A stretch of 64,000 nt of DNA, taken from G963668435 sp963668435 (GTDB lineage Bacteria > Latescibacterota > Latescibacteria > Latescibacterales > Latescibacteraceae). Made by a program: the position numbers and the translations under genes. Under the pieces are notes generated by a model. The model did not search any database. It was given only the letters and a program-made list of their open reading frames with translations, and was not told the DNA's origin. This document shows positions 8,301-16,594 of this stretch, piece after piece; within the stretch, counting starts at the first letter, position 1, and each line of letters begins with the position of its first letter. The stretch covers positions 124,001 to 188,000 of the forward strand of contig CAXXSC010000001.1 of assembly GCA_963668435.2 (NCBI GenBank), given 5' to 3'.

Positions 8301-11300
8301 GCTGAGAGTGTTGGTGGCTTCACGATCGATACAGAAGGCGATGATGACGGCGACAACACTATCTCTCCGTATGGTTTTGATTCTGACGACAGCATCGAAG
8401 CATATGACTCTCACGGCGTTGTCTCTGACGAGATCGACGATGATGACGATTATGAAGATGATGCAACAGGCCAGAACTTCTCCTACGGTGGCGCCGGTTC
8501 AGCCGATGTCATTCTCTTCGCTACCAATGCAAAAGAGAACGACCCCGATACTGACAGCACGCCTGATTTCAACTATGACGGCACCAATCTCATTCTTGAT
8601 ACCGCTGAGAACGCAATGGATGAGTTCTCTGACATGACTGCAGTCGATACCGCCAAGCCGGTTATCGTTCAGGCTGTCGGTCTTGTCGACTCGAAGAAGA
8701 TCTATGTTACCTTCTCCGAGCCTGTTGGTGTTGACACCAATAACGACCTGAGTCTTATCGACGGTGCAGATGATACAGATGCTGATGACATCAATGCTCT
8801 GTTCGATGAAGACGAGGCTATTGCTGGTAACACATACTTCAAGTATGATGACCGTAATGATGGCGAAACTGGCGACAGCGCTAGTTCTATTGCTATCACA
8901 GACGTTGAGCAGACTCAGGCTGATAACTTTGAGAAGCTCACCATCTGGGTCGACGAAGACCTGACAGTTGAAGACGTCGAAAGCGACTTCATCTGGGTCT
9001 ACGATGCAGACATTGCCGATGCAGTTGGTAATGACATCATCTGGGATGATGATGGTAAGAATGACGGCGAAGAAGTCGACACTCTGAGCATCATGATCAC
9101 CATTGATGACCGTATCAGACCTTATGTTGTCGATGCCTGGACAGTCGACTATGACAACGACGGTTGGATCGATCATATCAAACTGAAACTCAAAGACGAA
9201 GACATCAATGTTGAAGCCTTTGGCGATCTGTGGGTTGACGAAGTCAAGCTCAATGACAAGCAGAAACCCGCTGGCGCAGACGGCTACGCTGATGAAATGT
9301 TCGACGCCACTGGTTGGGATATCGCTGGCTTCACTGGTGAGAAGTGGGACTTCACGTTCCACGGAACTGCCACTGATGCAGGCGCAGTTGGTGAACTGTG
9401 GGATCCCGCCGATCCGTTCTATGTCTACATCTCTGTTGACGAGAACAATGGCGTCACCACCAATACCTTCACGGGTGTCGGTGACACAGATCAGCATCCG
9501 GACATTGATTCCGCGGCTGCAACTTTCCCGAAAGATTACAAGGGTAACGAGTATACCAACGATCCTGAAAATGATGTAGTTATCGACGCTGACGAAGGCT
9601 CCAATATCACTTGGGCTCTCGATGATGTCGGTGCTGTCATCATGGACGGTAAGTTCTCTACCGCTCAGCAGGCTCGTTTCCATCTGTCCGAGAAGATCGA
9701 TACTGAATCTTGGGCAAATACAAATGTCTTCTCCAGCGCCTTCCTGCTTTATGTCGGCACGAACCTGTCTGATGCCTGGACCGGTACTGTCAAGGATATC
9801 GAGCAGACTGAAGATGGTTGGATCAGGCTCGACTGGACCGATGATTCCGATATTACCGCTGGCAATGGTGGACATATCGAGTGGATTGCCGGTTCCTGGA
9901 AAGACCTCGCGCTCGCACGCGATGGTGATGCTGAAGATCAGCAGAACCTGAATATCGCTTCCGAAGACCTCGTCGTTCTCGACAAGTGGATGGGTGGCGA
10001 AGGTGGCGATGGTGATCCTTTTGTCAACCTTATCGCTCCCAACGGCGGCGAAGTTGTCAACGTTGGCGATACTGTCAAGGTTGTATGGTCCGAGGCTGAT
10101 CTTGGAACAAATGCTACAGTCGACGTCCTGGTCTCGCTTGATGGCGTTACCTATGATTTCGCTGCAGCAGATGCCAACGATCTCGCACCTGGCACCAATG
10201 TTTATGACTGGGTACCGACTGAAGATCAGATCGGTAATGTCTGGGTCAAGGTTGTTTCCTCTGACGGTGGCGAAGACTTTAGCTTCCAGACTGTCAAGGT
10301 CGATCCTGAGATCACAGGTCCCGCACCTGTCCTGACCGTTCTCGATCCTAATGGTAACGATGAGTTCGTTTACTCCGAGGATTTGGAGATCACGGTTAAC
10401 TGGTCTTCCGCTAACTTCGCAGCCGGTTCTACCGTCAAGGTATACTACCAGGCTGACGGTGGTAGCTGGACCGAGATGGTTGATCCTGATCCTGCAGCAG
10501 TCGCAGCGGCAGCCGCACAGGCAATCGCTGATGACGATCAGGAAGTTGCAGACGATGCACAGGATGAGTATCTCGCAGCCAAGGCTGTCTATGATGCCGG
10601 TTACGATGAGCTTCATGCCATCGCAGTCGCAGCAGCTGTAGCTTCTGCTGCTGATCCTACTGATCGCGATCTCGCCGCTGCTTCGACAGAAGCATGGGAT
10701 GCTGTTGGCGATTATGAGGATGAGAATGAGCCTGAGCTTCTCGCTCTTCTCGCTGATTATGAATCTGCACAGGCAGATGCCGATGTAACTCAGGCAACAG
10801 CTGATTCTCTGTGGGCACTCGTCCCGCCGACGGATCCGATCTATGTTGCTGATGGCACCTTCGAGTGGATTCCGAGCTCGAGCGCTATCGTTGGCGCCAA
10901 CCTGAAGGTCAAGGTCGTTTCCGGTGACACATCGGATATGAGCGATCAGGTCTTCCATATTACCGATGGTTCTGGAAGCACCGGCGAAGTTGTTTATGAC
11001 ATCGCTGCTCCTTCCAACCTCTCACTGGTTGACGTTCCTGGAGACCAGGGTGGCTGGTTCTACGCTACCTTTGAAGTTTCCGAAGACAACGATGTTGTCA
11101 ATTCCTATCAGTTCTATCGTGAGACAGCTCTCAACGACGCTGATCCTAACGATATGAGATGGGTCCTCTTCGCAGAAGTTGGCAAGGGTATCGAGACAGC
11201 TGGCAAACAGACTGTTCTGGTTTCCTTCCCGGTCAATGGCGAAGCCACATACGGCGTTGCCGCTTCTTCTGGCGAAGTTGTTTCCACAGTCGGCCTCAAG

Positions 11301-12596
11301 GCTGGCGATGTTCCTGTAGCAACACTGGTTGACGGTGCTGCAAGAACTGCTGATGGCGTGCTCGTTTCTGATCTCGCTACCGCAGTCGGCGGCCCGGTTG
11401 ATAATATCGCACCTGCAGCAGTCACCGAACTCGCAGCCAATGACAATGCTGGTACCGCTTCTGGTATCCTTGTCTCCTGGACCGCTTCTGTCGATGACGC
11501 AATCGTTGCTACCTACGGTGCTTCCGGCCAGTTCCCGATCTATGGTGTCAATGAGTATGCTATCTTCCGTGACGGCGAACTCGTTGGTACAGTTGACCGC
11601 GGCGTCACCTCCTTCGTCGATGCAGTCGAAGACGGTGTTACCGCATACCAGTACGTAGTCAAGAGTGTTGATGACTCTGGCATTGATGTTGCCAGCGGCA
11701 TCAAGTCTGCAATCGCTACCTCCGATCTGACTGGCGACCTCAATGGTGACAGCATGGTCGACCTTAGCGACTTCGCAATCTTCGGCGCTAACTACGGTTC
11801 GCTCGAAGCTGACGCTCCTGATAGCTACATCTGGGCATATGACTTCAACGCTGACGGCACGATCGACCTCAGCGACTTCGCAATCTTCGGCGCTAACTAC
11901 GGCCGCACGATCGAAGCTGCTAAGGGTGTTGTTGCTGAACTGCCTACAGCTGATGTCATGATGGCAATGAACGGCGAATATGATGCCACCACATCCACCT
12001 ACAAACTCCATGTAAATATTGGTCAGGACATCGATGGTTTCGACTTCATGCTGTCCTATGACACCAATAATCTTGAGTTCACCGGTGATGTGACTGGTCT
12101 CAACGGCCTTCCGTTCGCAAGTGAAACCGAAGAAGGTGTTGTCAATATCGCTAACGTGTTCGCAGGTGAGAAATTCAATGGCACCGTGACCCTTAGCTTC
12201 AACACCCTTAGCGACTATGATGACATGGTCTTCACCATCGACAATGCTGTCGTCGTCAATGGTTTCGATCTTGCTAAGGTTACCGATATCGCTGATTTCG
12301 AAGCGAAACCGGTTCCGACAGTTTACACTCTGTCCCAGAACTTCCCGAACCCGTTCAACCCGACAACGACCATCGGCTATGCAATTCCTGCCTCCGGTCA
12401 TGTCGAGCTGGCTATCTACAATACCGCTGGTCAGAAAGTCCGCACGCTCGTCTCCAACGAGCAGTCCGCTGGCTTCTACAAGATGGTTTGGGACGGCCGC
12501 AACGAAATGGGTGAGTCTGTTGCAAGTGGCGTTTACATCTACAGGCTTAACTCGGGCAGCTTCAGCAAGACTGCCAAGATGAACCTCATCAAGTAA
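5397..12596 (+). CDS. Giant acidic modular surface protein with dockerin, cohesin-like and sorting domains
   Basis: The 2399-residue product starts with a Sec signal peptide (about residues 1-24, ending G-S-A-F-A). I chose ATG 5397 over the ATG at 5391 because AAAGGAG ends at 5390. Residues 360-1300 contain at least six related Ig-like units marked by D/N-G-K-V/I-D turns and T-Y/F-S-E strands (near 364, 491, 630, 762, 948, 1254). Two P-N-G-type beta domains follow (about 1540-1855), the second interrupted by an Ala/Asp-rich helical insertion (about 1699-1816). Then come Fn3-like domains, a dockerin (2111-2170) with two D-x-N-x-D-x-x-x-D calcium loops, a cohesin-like domain (2188-2300) and an FCB-type C-terminal sorting domain (2305-2399). 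Aspartate is very frequent. A strong promoter and terminator suggest an S-layer or other major surface protein; this role is inferred. Confidence 0.85.
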   Translation: MKFKVIFLTLLIAGLMLGAGSAFAALTVADHVDASGTISPGGSAVIATFKVTSGAADESLDQIAFQGALGTFTDADIASVAVYQDINNNQIHDAYDILLGDVITDVSTAGAGPASWNGADVTIDHDDIAFGASGTVKYFIVVATLKAQALAAPTTADGVATLGIDNLDVKIAGGALTAVNVAPATAATAAIVATKLSFVTANVNLQVVTGATLLGGDDVILLEAVDDYGNRDLGYNGEVQFKAESYLTGTVLSGLTADLGDGAGGAGDGGELDVTVGNAGDDAAPLVAGVLNMDTNDSAGAGIEELVVAGNAGAVTIVAVAFNSDATADDFGLEGSVTVYNDAYPAAVPAVATQRGVEFYDTNHNGKFDRATIFFNIPVSLNVAANADFEVGDYVLTGTPAIAVDNGGYGVRNAGEMGVTVYLTEEDDYNTGVISEFTYDSTNSQIQDNGGANDAGTIAAGDATEKDKAIPVIVDARTVDNGAGPHTANNGKVDGIQITFSEEVDGVTADATRRTPAQVANFAGALVLRLTNQDGVNTRITGLSTAIEQDGNVYTIPVNQENSSVNTDAVPVIMSKYNNNNYAIYDNVGQRLNLDVTDWIEDEVDTINVDDKVKPVVVSVTTNEVEATADGKIDMISVVYSEAINEAYGDVSFTDAVFGNYTITAASRQSNTEINYTVSEHETMYDTEATPSVKYNEDGDSNLLDKAGNELYEYAGSETTYTKTDNAKPVVVKVTGLDAMTAWDSGTDAYTTGVPDSYKTGADGRLDAVQITYSEKVSTDARDDEGETEAERDLAMNQFTVDHEDDGGIGNSAGTITDGGTYEFFDKATGGTYDADAVPTWVDDSSDDTSSVITIYFQSITENNLEDADLTQNAAGKSRNGGDTGVILDLVYAKGLAADRIKDMAGLEADGLATLPAGISVDTALPYVMSIQTRDMYNEVNDGEDLGNGDGYIDSFLFEMSEISGIADAESVGGFTIDTEGDDDGDNTISPYGFDSDDSIEAYDSHGVVSDEIDDDDDYEDDATGQNFSYGGAGSADVILFATNAKENDPDTDSTPDFNYDGTNLILDTAENAMDEFSDMTAVDTAKPVIVQAVGLVDSKKIYVTFSEPVGVDTNNDLSLIDGADDTDADDINALFDEDEAIAGNTYFKYDDRNDGETGDSASSIAITDVEQTQADNFEKLTIWVDEDLTVEDVESDFIWVYDADIADAVGNDIIWDDDGKNDGEEVDTLSIMITIDDRIRPYVVDAWTVDYDNDGWIDHIKLKLKDEDINVEAFGDLWVDEVKLNDKQKPAGADGYADEMFDATGWDIAGFTGEKWDFTFHGTATDAGAVGELWDPADPFYVYISVDENNGVTTNTFTGVGDTDQHPDIDSAAATFPKDYKGNEYTNDPENDVVIDADEGSNITWALDDVGAVIMDGKFSTAQQARFHLSEKIDTESWANTNVFSSAFLLYVGTNLSDAWTGTVKDIEQTEDGWIRLDWTDDSDITAGNGGHIEWIAGSWKDLALARDGDAEDQQNLNIASEDLVVLDKWMGGEGGDGDPFVNLIAPNGGEVVNVGDTVKVVWSEADLGTNATVDVLVSLDGVTYDFAAADANDLAPGTNVYDWVPTEDQIGNVWVKVVSSDGGEDFSFQTVKVDPEITGPAPVLTVLDPNGNDEFVYSEDLEITVNWSSANFAAGSTVKVYYQADGGSWTEMVDPDPAAVAAAAAQAIADDDQEVADDAQDEYLAAKAVYDAGYDELHAIAVAAAVASAADPTDRDLAAASTEAWDAVGDYEDENEPELLALLADYESAQADADVTQATADSLWALVPPTDPIYVADGTFEWIPSSSAIVGANLKVKVVSGDTSDMSDQVFHITDGSGSTGEVVYDIAAPSNLSLVDVPGDQGGWFYATFEVSEDNDVVNSYQFYRETALNDADPNDMRWVLFAEVGKGIETAGKQTVLVSFPVNGEATYGVAASSGEVVSTVGLKAGDVPVATLVDGAARTADGVLVSDLATAVGGPVDNIAPAAVTELAANDNAGTASGILVSWTASVDDAIVATYGASGQFPIYGVNEYAIFRDGELVGTVDRGVTSFVDAVEDGVTAYQYVVKSVDDSGIDVASGIKSAIATSDLTGDLNGDSMVDLSDFAIFGANYGSLEADAPDSYIWAYDFNADGTIDLSDFAIFGANYGRTIEAAKGVVAELPTADVMMAMNGEYDATTSTYKLHVNIGQDIDGFDFMLSYDTNNLEFTGDVTGLNGLPFASETEEGVVNIANVFAGEKFNGTVTLSFNTLSDYDDMVFTIDNAVVVNGFDLAKVTDIADFEAKPVPTVYTLSQNFPNPFNPTTTIGYAIPASGHVELAIYNTAGQKVRTLVSNEQSAGFYKMVWDGRNEMGESVASGVYIYRLNSGSFSKTAKMNLIK
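11760..11902 (+). repeat. Dockerin-encoding direct repeat
   Basis: The 38-base segments 11760-11797 and 11865-11902 differ at one position and encode the same D-L-S-D-F-A-I-F-G-A-N-Y-G helix in the two dockerin calcium-binding repeats. Near-identity at DNA level points to recent duplication or conversion within the domain. Confidence 0.85.
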
Positions 12597-12610
12597 GTAT
12601 CTTTGAGAAA

Positions 12611-12643
12611 GATGGGGGCCGTTCAAACGGCTCCCATCTTTTT
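12611..12643 (+). terminator. Intrinsic terminator of the giant surface protein gene
   Basis: A 13-bp GC-rich stem (12611-12623 with 12626-12638, one G-T wobble) is followed by a run of T. It begins 15 nt after the stop codon. Confidence 0.9.
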
Positions 12644-12689
12644 CTGATATGTTTTACTATAGTGTACTACAAAAAGAAGGAAAAGTTTG

Positions 12690-13322
12690 ATGAAGAGAAG
12701 TTTTGTTGCCTTCTTTGTTCTGATTCTCGCTCTTACCATGGCAACCATGGTTTCCGCACAGACGAACAAGCTTGCATTCTTTGATATCGATGCTGAAATC
12801 CAGACTGAAGGATTCCAGGGCGGAAACAGTGTTGGCGGTATTGAAAGTGGCAAAAGAGTTGGTTTTGCTCTTTACGTTAAGAATGTAGACCAGCTTCGCG
12901 GTTATCAGGTCAAATTCAGCTGGGATGGTACTCTTGCTGAAATGACAAGTGATTCCGGTTCTTCCATTGATCTCGATGACAGAAATGTCAACAATGAAGA
13001 CGTTACCCTCAGCGAAGATAACGCTGTTGGTGATCTTTCCAGCTTGGGTGAAGTTAGTGGTGACGGTTCCTACGAAATCACTTTCAGCAAACTTGGTGGA
13101 GATGCCCTTTCTTCGACCGACTATGGTCTGGTCTATCTGTTTGTTCTCAAGACTTCTGATACTTTCACAGCTGATACTGCTCTGAGAGTCCAGGCAGAAG
13201 TTACTGCTCTTAATGATGCAGGAACGCAGAAATCTCTCGGCACCAGGTCTTTCTACATCAACGGTGGCGTTGATGTCAAGACCTCGTCCTGGGGAGAGAT
13301 CAAGAGCCAGTTCAAAGACTGA
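12690..13322 (+). CDS. Small secreted cohesin-like protein
   Basis: The 210-residue product has a clear signal peptide (about residues 1-23, ending V-S-A-Q). The rest is one beta-rich domain with features of cohesin-like modules: an R-V-G-F-A-L-Y-V-K-N strand, Y-Q-V-K-F-S-W-D-G near residue 73 and a Y-G-L-V-Y-L-F-V-L-K strand later. It ends in W-G-E-I-K-S-Q-F-K-D. ATG 12690 follows AAGAAGG; a TTG one codon earlier is less likely. It lies just after the terminator of the dockerin-bearing giant gene and before a bidirectional terminator, so it needs its own or read-through transcription. A role as partner of the giant protein's dockerin is a hypothesis. Confidence 0.7.
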   Translation: MKRSFVAFFVLILALTMATMVSAQTNKLAFFDIDAEIQTEGFQGGNSVGGIESGKRVGFALYVKNVDQLRGYQVKFSWDGTLAEMTSDSGSSIDLDDRNVNNEDVTLSEDNAVGDLSSLGEVSGDGSYEITFSKLGGDALSSTDYGLVYLFVLKTSDTFTADTALRVQAEVTALNDAGTQKSLGTRSFYINGGVDVKTSSWGEIKSQFKD

Positions 13323-13340
13323 AAAGGCTTATAAAGGTCT

Positions 13341-13370
13341 AAAAAAGCCGCCAATTTGGCGGCTTTTTTT
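13341..13370. terminator. Bidirectional terminator between convergent genes
   Basis: GCCGCC and GGCGGC arms are flanked by A6 on the left and T7 on the right, so the hairpin can stop transcription from both directions. It serves the cohesin-like gene on the plus strand and the protease gene on the minus strand, whose TAA stop overlaps the T-run. Confidence 0.9.
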
Positions 13371-15742
13371 TATTTCAGGTAGATTGCTGATCTATGGATA
13401 GATAAATTATGATGGGTGAATCTGAAGAAATATATACCGGAGGAAGTCTGTGGAAGAGTTGATGCGTTGAAATCCCAGTTAATATTAAAGGCGCTTGATT
13501 GTGGTGTATAAGTGCGGGAAAATATTTTCTGACCTATGATATTGAATACTTCATACGTTATTGAACTGCCTGTAAACTCGTTGAGTTGTAAGTCGAATGA
13601 TATTGTACTGTTAAACGGATTGGGATATGCCTGAGAAACATTGAATGACAAAGGTGTTTGCGTTTCTGTATATAAAGGCAGAAAATCTCCGTTGGTAACA
13701 AAAGAATCATAAATTCTCAGTTTCCCATAACCCCATATTGAATTTGGGACATCACCCGTGAAGCTATCTTGCAGAGCCCCGTCGATAATTATCTGGTTTA
13801 CCATGTCAGGGCTGTAGTCAGGATGCAGCTGCTTGATTAATGCGGCACAGCCTGCAACATGGGGAAGGGCAGCGCTCGTACCTCCAAAGTCAATATAGGC
13901 ACCGGGATCACCGCCTATGGCGTAATGAGAATTAAGTGAATATACTAAGGTACCAGGCGCGCAAATGTCGACAGCGCGGCGACCATCCATAGTCAATCCC
14001 CAGGAACTGAAATCGTTAATATCTCCTTTTGTGTTGCGAGTGCCTCGAGGATCGTAGGCACCAACAGTTAAATCTTTCTCTGCTGTGCCGGGTGAGCAGA
14101 TCGTTCCATCATCAGTTACATGGGATGTAAACTGCGTTCCGTTCATCCAGTGAGTAATATTGTCAGAAATATAGGCGTCAACTGCAATACTTGAAGAACG
14201 TCTGTTGCTGACAGAAACTGAAAAATCCCCGGAAAATGATTTTTCAGAAGAAATTATTAGATCCATGCGATTGGTGTTCTTTGAAGATATATCCTTTCCT
14301 GAAAGCACAATAAGGTCGGATGCTTTATGTTCCTGCTGGTCGCCGTTTATAACTACATATAAGCCGTCCGGAGTTGTTAGTGTCAGCGTAGGTGAAAGAA
14401 AACGTTCCTGCCAGATTAAGCTAAGAAAAACAAAATTGACTCCGATATCAGGTACATTGAATTCGATTGTCTCAGTCTCAGACCGTCCGGGATTAATGCG
14501 CGCATGCTTTTTACGTGCAGGTCCGGCCAAATTTCCTGATGCTGTAAACTGGAGATAACCCTCATCGAAAAGATCGTTAATAAAAATTTCGAGATTTGAT
14601 GTGCCATCGAGAAACTCAAATACAAAAGAAGCAAACTCGTAAAGATATATATCAGGATCAAAACGAGTCGCCCAGAAAATAGCTTCTTCGAGATTAACAT
14701 CAGCCCTGTCTATTACAACAAAATCAACACCTGGCGCCATGCCTGTAAAGCGCCTTCCAGGAATTTGTCCTCCGATGATTCCGGATGAACCTGTACCGTG
14801 GTTATTGACATCACCTACAACAGAAAAAAGGTTTTCGCCTCGTATATGTGGGCCGTTAGCATCATAAACCGCCTTGATTTTTGAAGAGTTCAATGCGGTT
14901 ATTGTTTCTCCTGTATCCAATAGATTGTTGCCGTTAAAATCATTTGTAACAAAAATCATTTCGCCAAAACAAGGATCGTTTTCACCGAAACCATTTTCGA
15001 GGCCGTAATCACGTTCAAAGTTAGTATTTGCGTCGTTATAAAGCCAATCGATGTCTGCGTCGTAAATACCTGCGTTACGACTTACAAGTTCAAGCGGGTC
15101 AGAGAAATAAGAGTCAAAAAATGATAGGATTTCGTTGTTGTCGCGTTTTCCGTTGCGGTTCAGGTCGACAAAATCAATGTTCTTATCAAAAATTCCGTTA
15201 CCGTTAAAATCAATCCAGTTGTAAGTCTCGCCATCGGCACGGAAGAAACCGGGATGATAGATGTCTATACCAGTGTCGACGTTTACAACGGTTACACCGC
15301 TGCCGTCTAAGGGTATGCTGGTATGACTATTATTCCAGACATTTGATGCCTGTACCTGTGGCGCTGATATTTCGAGTGTTGAGAGGACAGAAGGTTTCGA
15401 GCTGGCCTCAATGCGTAGCAATTTCTTGAAACGCATAAGTCTTTCAAGGCTGTCAAGGCAGGCATTGGCGCAATAGACGTGTCTGCTGTGTACAATATCA
15501 CCGTCTAAACGAGTGAAAAGGAGGCCTGAGGTCTCAAGTTCGCTAAGAAGTGATTTGTCGGGCGTATTTCTAAAACGAACAGTGACAGCTGTCCAGTTGT
15601 CATTCGAATCGACTGTATTTTTGAAAGCTTCTTTGGATGAGCTGTTGCGCTGAAAAAATAAAGATGGTGAAATGGACGGTTCGGCGTTAATCATGGAAGA
15701 TGAAAATATTAAAAAAGTTAACGTTGTTATAAGTCTTTGCAT
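13370..15742 (-). CDS. Secreted subtilisin-like (S8) protease with C-terminal sorting domain
   Basis: The 790-residue protein has a signal peptide (about 1-20) and a subtilase core with the catalytic triad visible: Asp156 in V-V-N-V-D-T-G-I-D, His315 in N-N-H-G-T-G-S-S, and Ser623 in G-G-T-S-A-A-L-P-H-V-A-G. Asn404 in A-S-G-N is the likely oxyanion residue. Asp/Asn-rich inserts at about 178-204 and 268-279 (D-F-N-G-N-G, D-L-N-R-N-G-K-R-D) look like calcium loops. The last 90 residues form an A-Y-P-N-P-F-N-S-T sorting domain like that of the neighbouring giant protein. AAAGGAG precedes the ATG. It probably acts at the cell surface, perhaps processing surface proteins; the target is unknown. 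Confidence 0.9.
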   Translation of the reverse strand: MQRLITTLTFLIFSSSMINAEPSISPSLFFQRNSSSKEAFKNTVDSNDNWTAVTVRFRNTPDKSLLSELETSGLLFTRLDGDIVHSRHVYCANACLDSLERLMRFKKLLRIEASSKPSVLSTLEISAPQVQASNVWNNSHTSIPLDGSGVTVVNVDTGIDIYHPGFFRADGETYNWIDFNGNGIFDKNIDFVDLNRNGKRDNNEILSFFDSYFSDPLELVSRNAGIYDADIDWLYNDANTNFERDYGLENGFGENDPCFGEMIFVTNDFNGNNLLDTGETITALNSSKIKAVYDANGPHIRGENLFSVVGDVNNHGTGSSGIIGGQIPGRRFTGMAPGVDFVVIDRADVNLEEAIFWATRFDPDIYLYEFASFVFEFLDGTSNLEIFINDLFDEGYLQFTASGNLAGPARKKHARINPGRSETETIEFNVPDIGVNFVFLSLIWQERFLSPTLTLTTPDGLYVVINGDQQEHKASDLIVLSGKDISSKNTNRMDLIISSEKSFSGDFSVSVSNRRSSSIAVDAYISDNITHWMNGTQFTSHVTDDGTICSPGTAEKDLTVGAYDPRGTRNTKGDINDFSSWGLTMDGRRAVDICAPGTLVYSLNSHYAIGGDPGAYIDFGGTSAALPHVAGCAALIKQLHPDYSPDMVNQIIIDGALQDSFTGDVPNSIWGYGKLRIYDSFVTNGDFLPLYTETQTPLSFNVSQAYPNPFNSTISFDLQLNEFTGSSITYEVFNIIGQKIFSRTYTPQSSAFNINWDFNASTLPQTSSGIYFFRFTHHNLSIHRSAIYLK

Positions 15743-15763
15743 AAAATCTCCTTTGTTTAAAAA

Positions 15764-15792
15764 AATATAGCTTATAAAAAGACGTAGTGCAA
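15764..15792 (-). promoter_or_regulatory. Promoter of the S8 protease gene
   Basis: Read on the minus strand, TTGCAC (15792-15787) and TATATT (15769-15764) are separated by 17 bases. Transcription would start near 15757, giving a leader of only about 15 nt that still contains the AAAGGAG ribosome site. Confidence 0.55.
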
Positions 15793-15828
15793 TAGTGTAA
15801 AACTACAAGTCTAGCATATAAGATTGAC

Positions 15829-15857
15829 TTGAGATTGTTACGGTCGTGTGATATCTT
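15829..15857 (+). promoter_or_regulatory. Possible promoter of nth
   Basis: TTGAGA at 15829-15834 and TATCTT at 15852-15857 have 17-bp spacing and lie 50 bp upstream of the nth start. The boxes are moderate matches. Confidence 0.45.
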
Positions 15858-15906
15858 ATTGTTATAAAGAGTGAAAATGCGTTGTGAAAGGATATAAGAA
15901 TAGATT

Positions 15907-16560
15907 ATGGCCCATGATATCGATGAAATAATAAAAGCGCTCAATGGTGCAAGACACGAGTGGCGGCTGCCCGTTGTCAGCGAAATAGCGGAGAAAAAAC
16001 GCGATCCGTTCCGCATTCTCATCTCAACGATTATCAGCCTAAGAACAAAGGACGATGTCACACGTGACGCGACAATACGTCTTTTCGAACACGCTGAAAC
16101 CCCTGCTGAGATGATGAAACTGGATAATGAGACTATTGAAAAGGCGATTTTTCCAGCGGGATTTTACCGCAACAAGGCAAAAACCATAATCGATGTTTGT
16201 AAAACATTAGTTGAGCAGTACAAAGGGATTGTCCCGGATGATATCGATGAGTTACTGAAACTGAAAGGAGTAGGGCGTAAGACCGCGAACCTTGTTGTAA
16301 CTGTTGGGTATGAAAAACCTGGGATTTGTGTCGACACGCACGTACATCGTATTTCTAACAGATTCGGCTATGTTAAAACAAAAACGCCGAATGATACGGA
16401 ATTTGCTCTCAGGAAGAAACTGCCTGAAAAATACTGGATCGAATACAACGATCTTCTGGTGGCTTTCGGTCAGCATGTCTGTAAACCGATATCGCCTTTA
16501 TGCTCGCAATGTCCTGTCCATGATCACTGCCACAGGGTAGGTGTTAAAATACATCGCTAA
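15907..16560 (+). CDS. nth: Endonuclease III (DNA glycosylase/AP lyase)
   Basis: This 217-residue base-excision repair enzyme removes oxidised pyrimidines and cleaves abasic sites. The helix-hairpin-helix L-K-G-V-G-R-K-T-A-N-L-V carries the catalytic Lys125, and Asp143 in V-D-T-H-V-H-R is the second catalytic residue. The 4Fe-4S motif C-x6-C-x2-C-x5-C is complete at Cys192, 199, 202 and 208. An S-L-R-T-K-D-D segment replaces the S-A-Q-T-T-D found in proteobacterial Nth, a variant I recall from thermophile and archaeal homologues. Length is normal. The ribosome site (GAAAGGATA) lies some distance upstream of the ATG. Confidence 0.93.
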   Translation: MAHDIDEIIKALNGARHEWRLPVVSEIAEKKRDPFRILISTIISLRTKDDVTRDATIRLFEHAETPAEMMKLDNETIEKAIFPAGFYRNKAKTIIDVCKTLVEQYKGIVPDDIDELLKLKGVGRKTANLVVTVGYEKPGICVDTHVHRISNRFGYVKTKTPNDTEFALRKKLPEKYWIEYNDLLVAFGQHVCKPISPLCSQCPVHDHCHRVGVKIHR

Positions 16561-16594
16561 CGTTCTGTGATTTTGGCAGGTTGAAGTGCAAATA

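Noticed and set aside
8499..10958. An 819-residue open frame on the minus strand inside the giant surface protein gene
   Set aside because: It has no ribosome site, signal or recognisable domain. Like other long antisense frames here (5217-6488, 11022-12626), it comes from the Asp/Gly/Val-rich composition and biased codons of the real gene.
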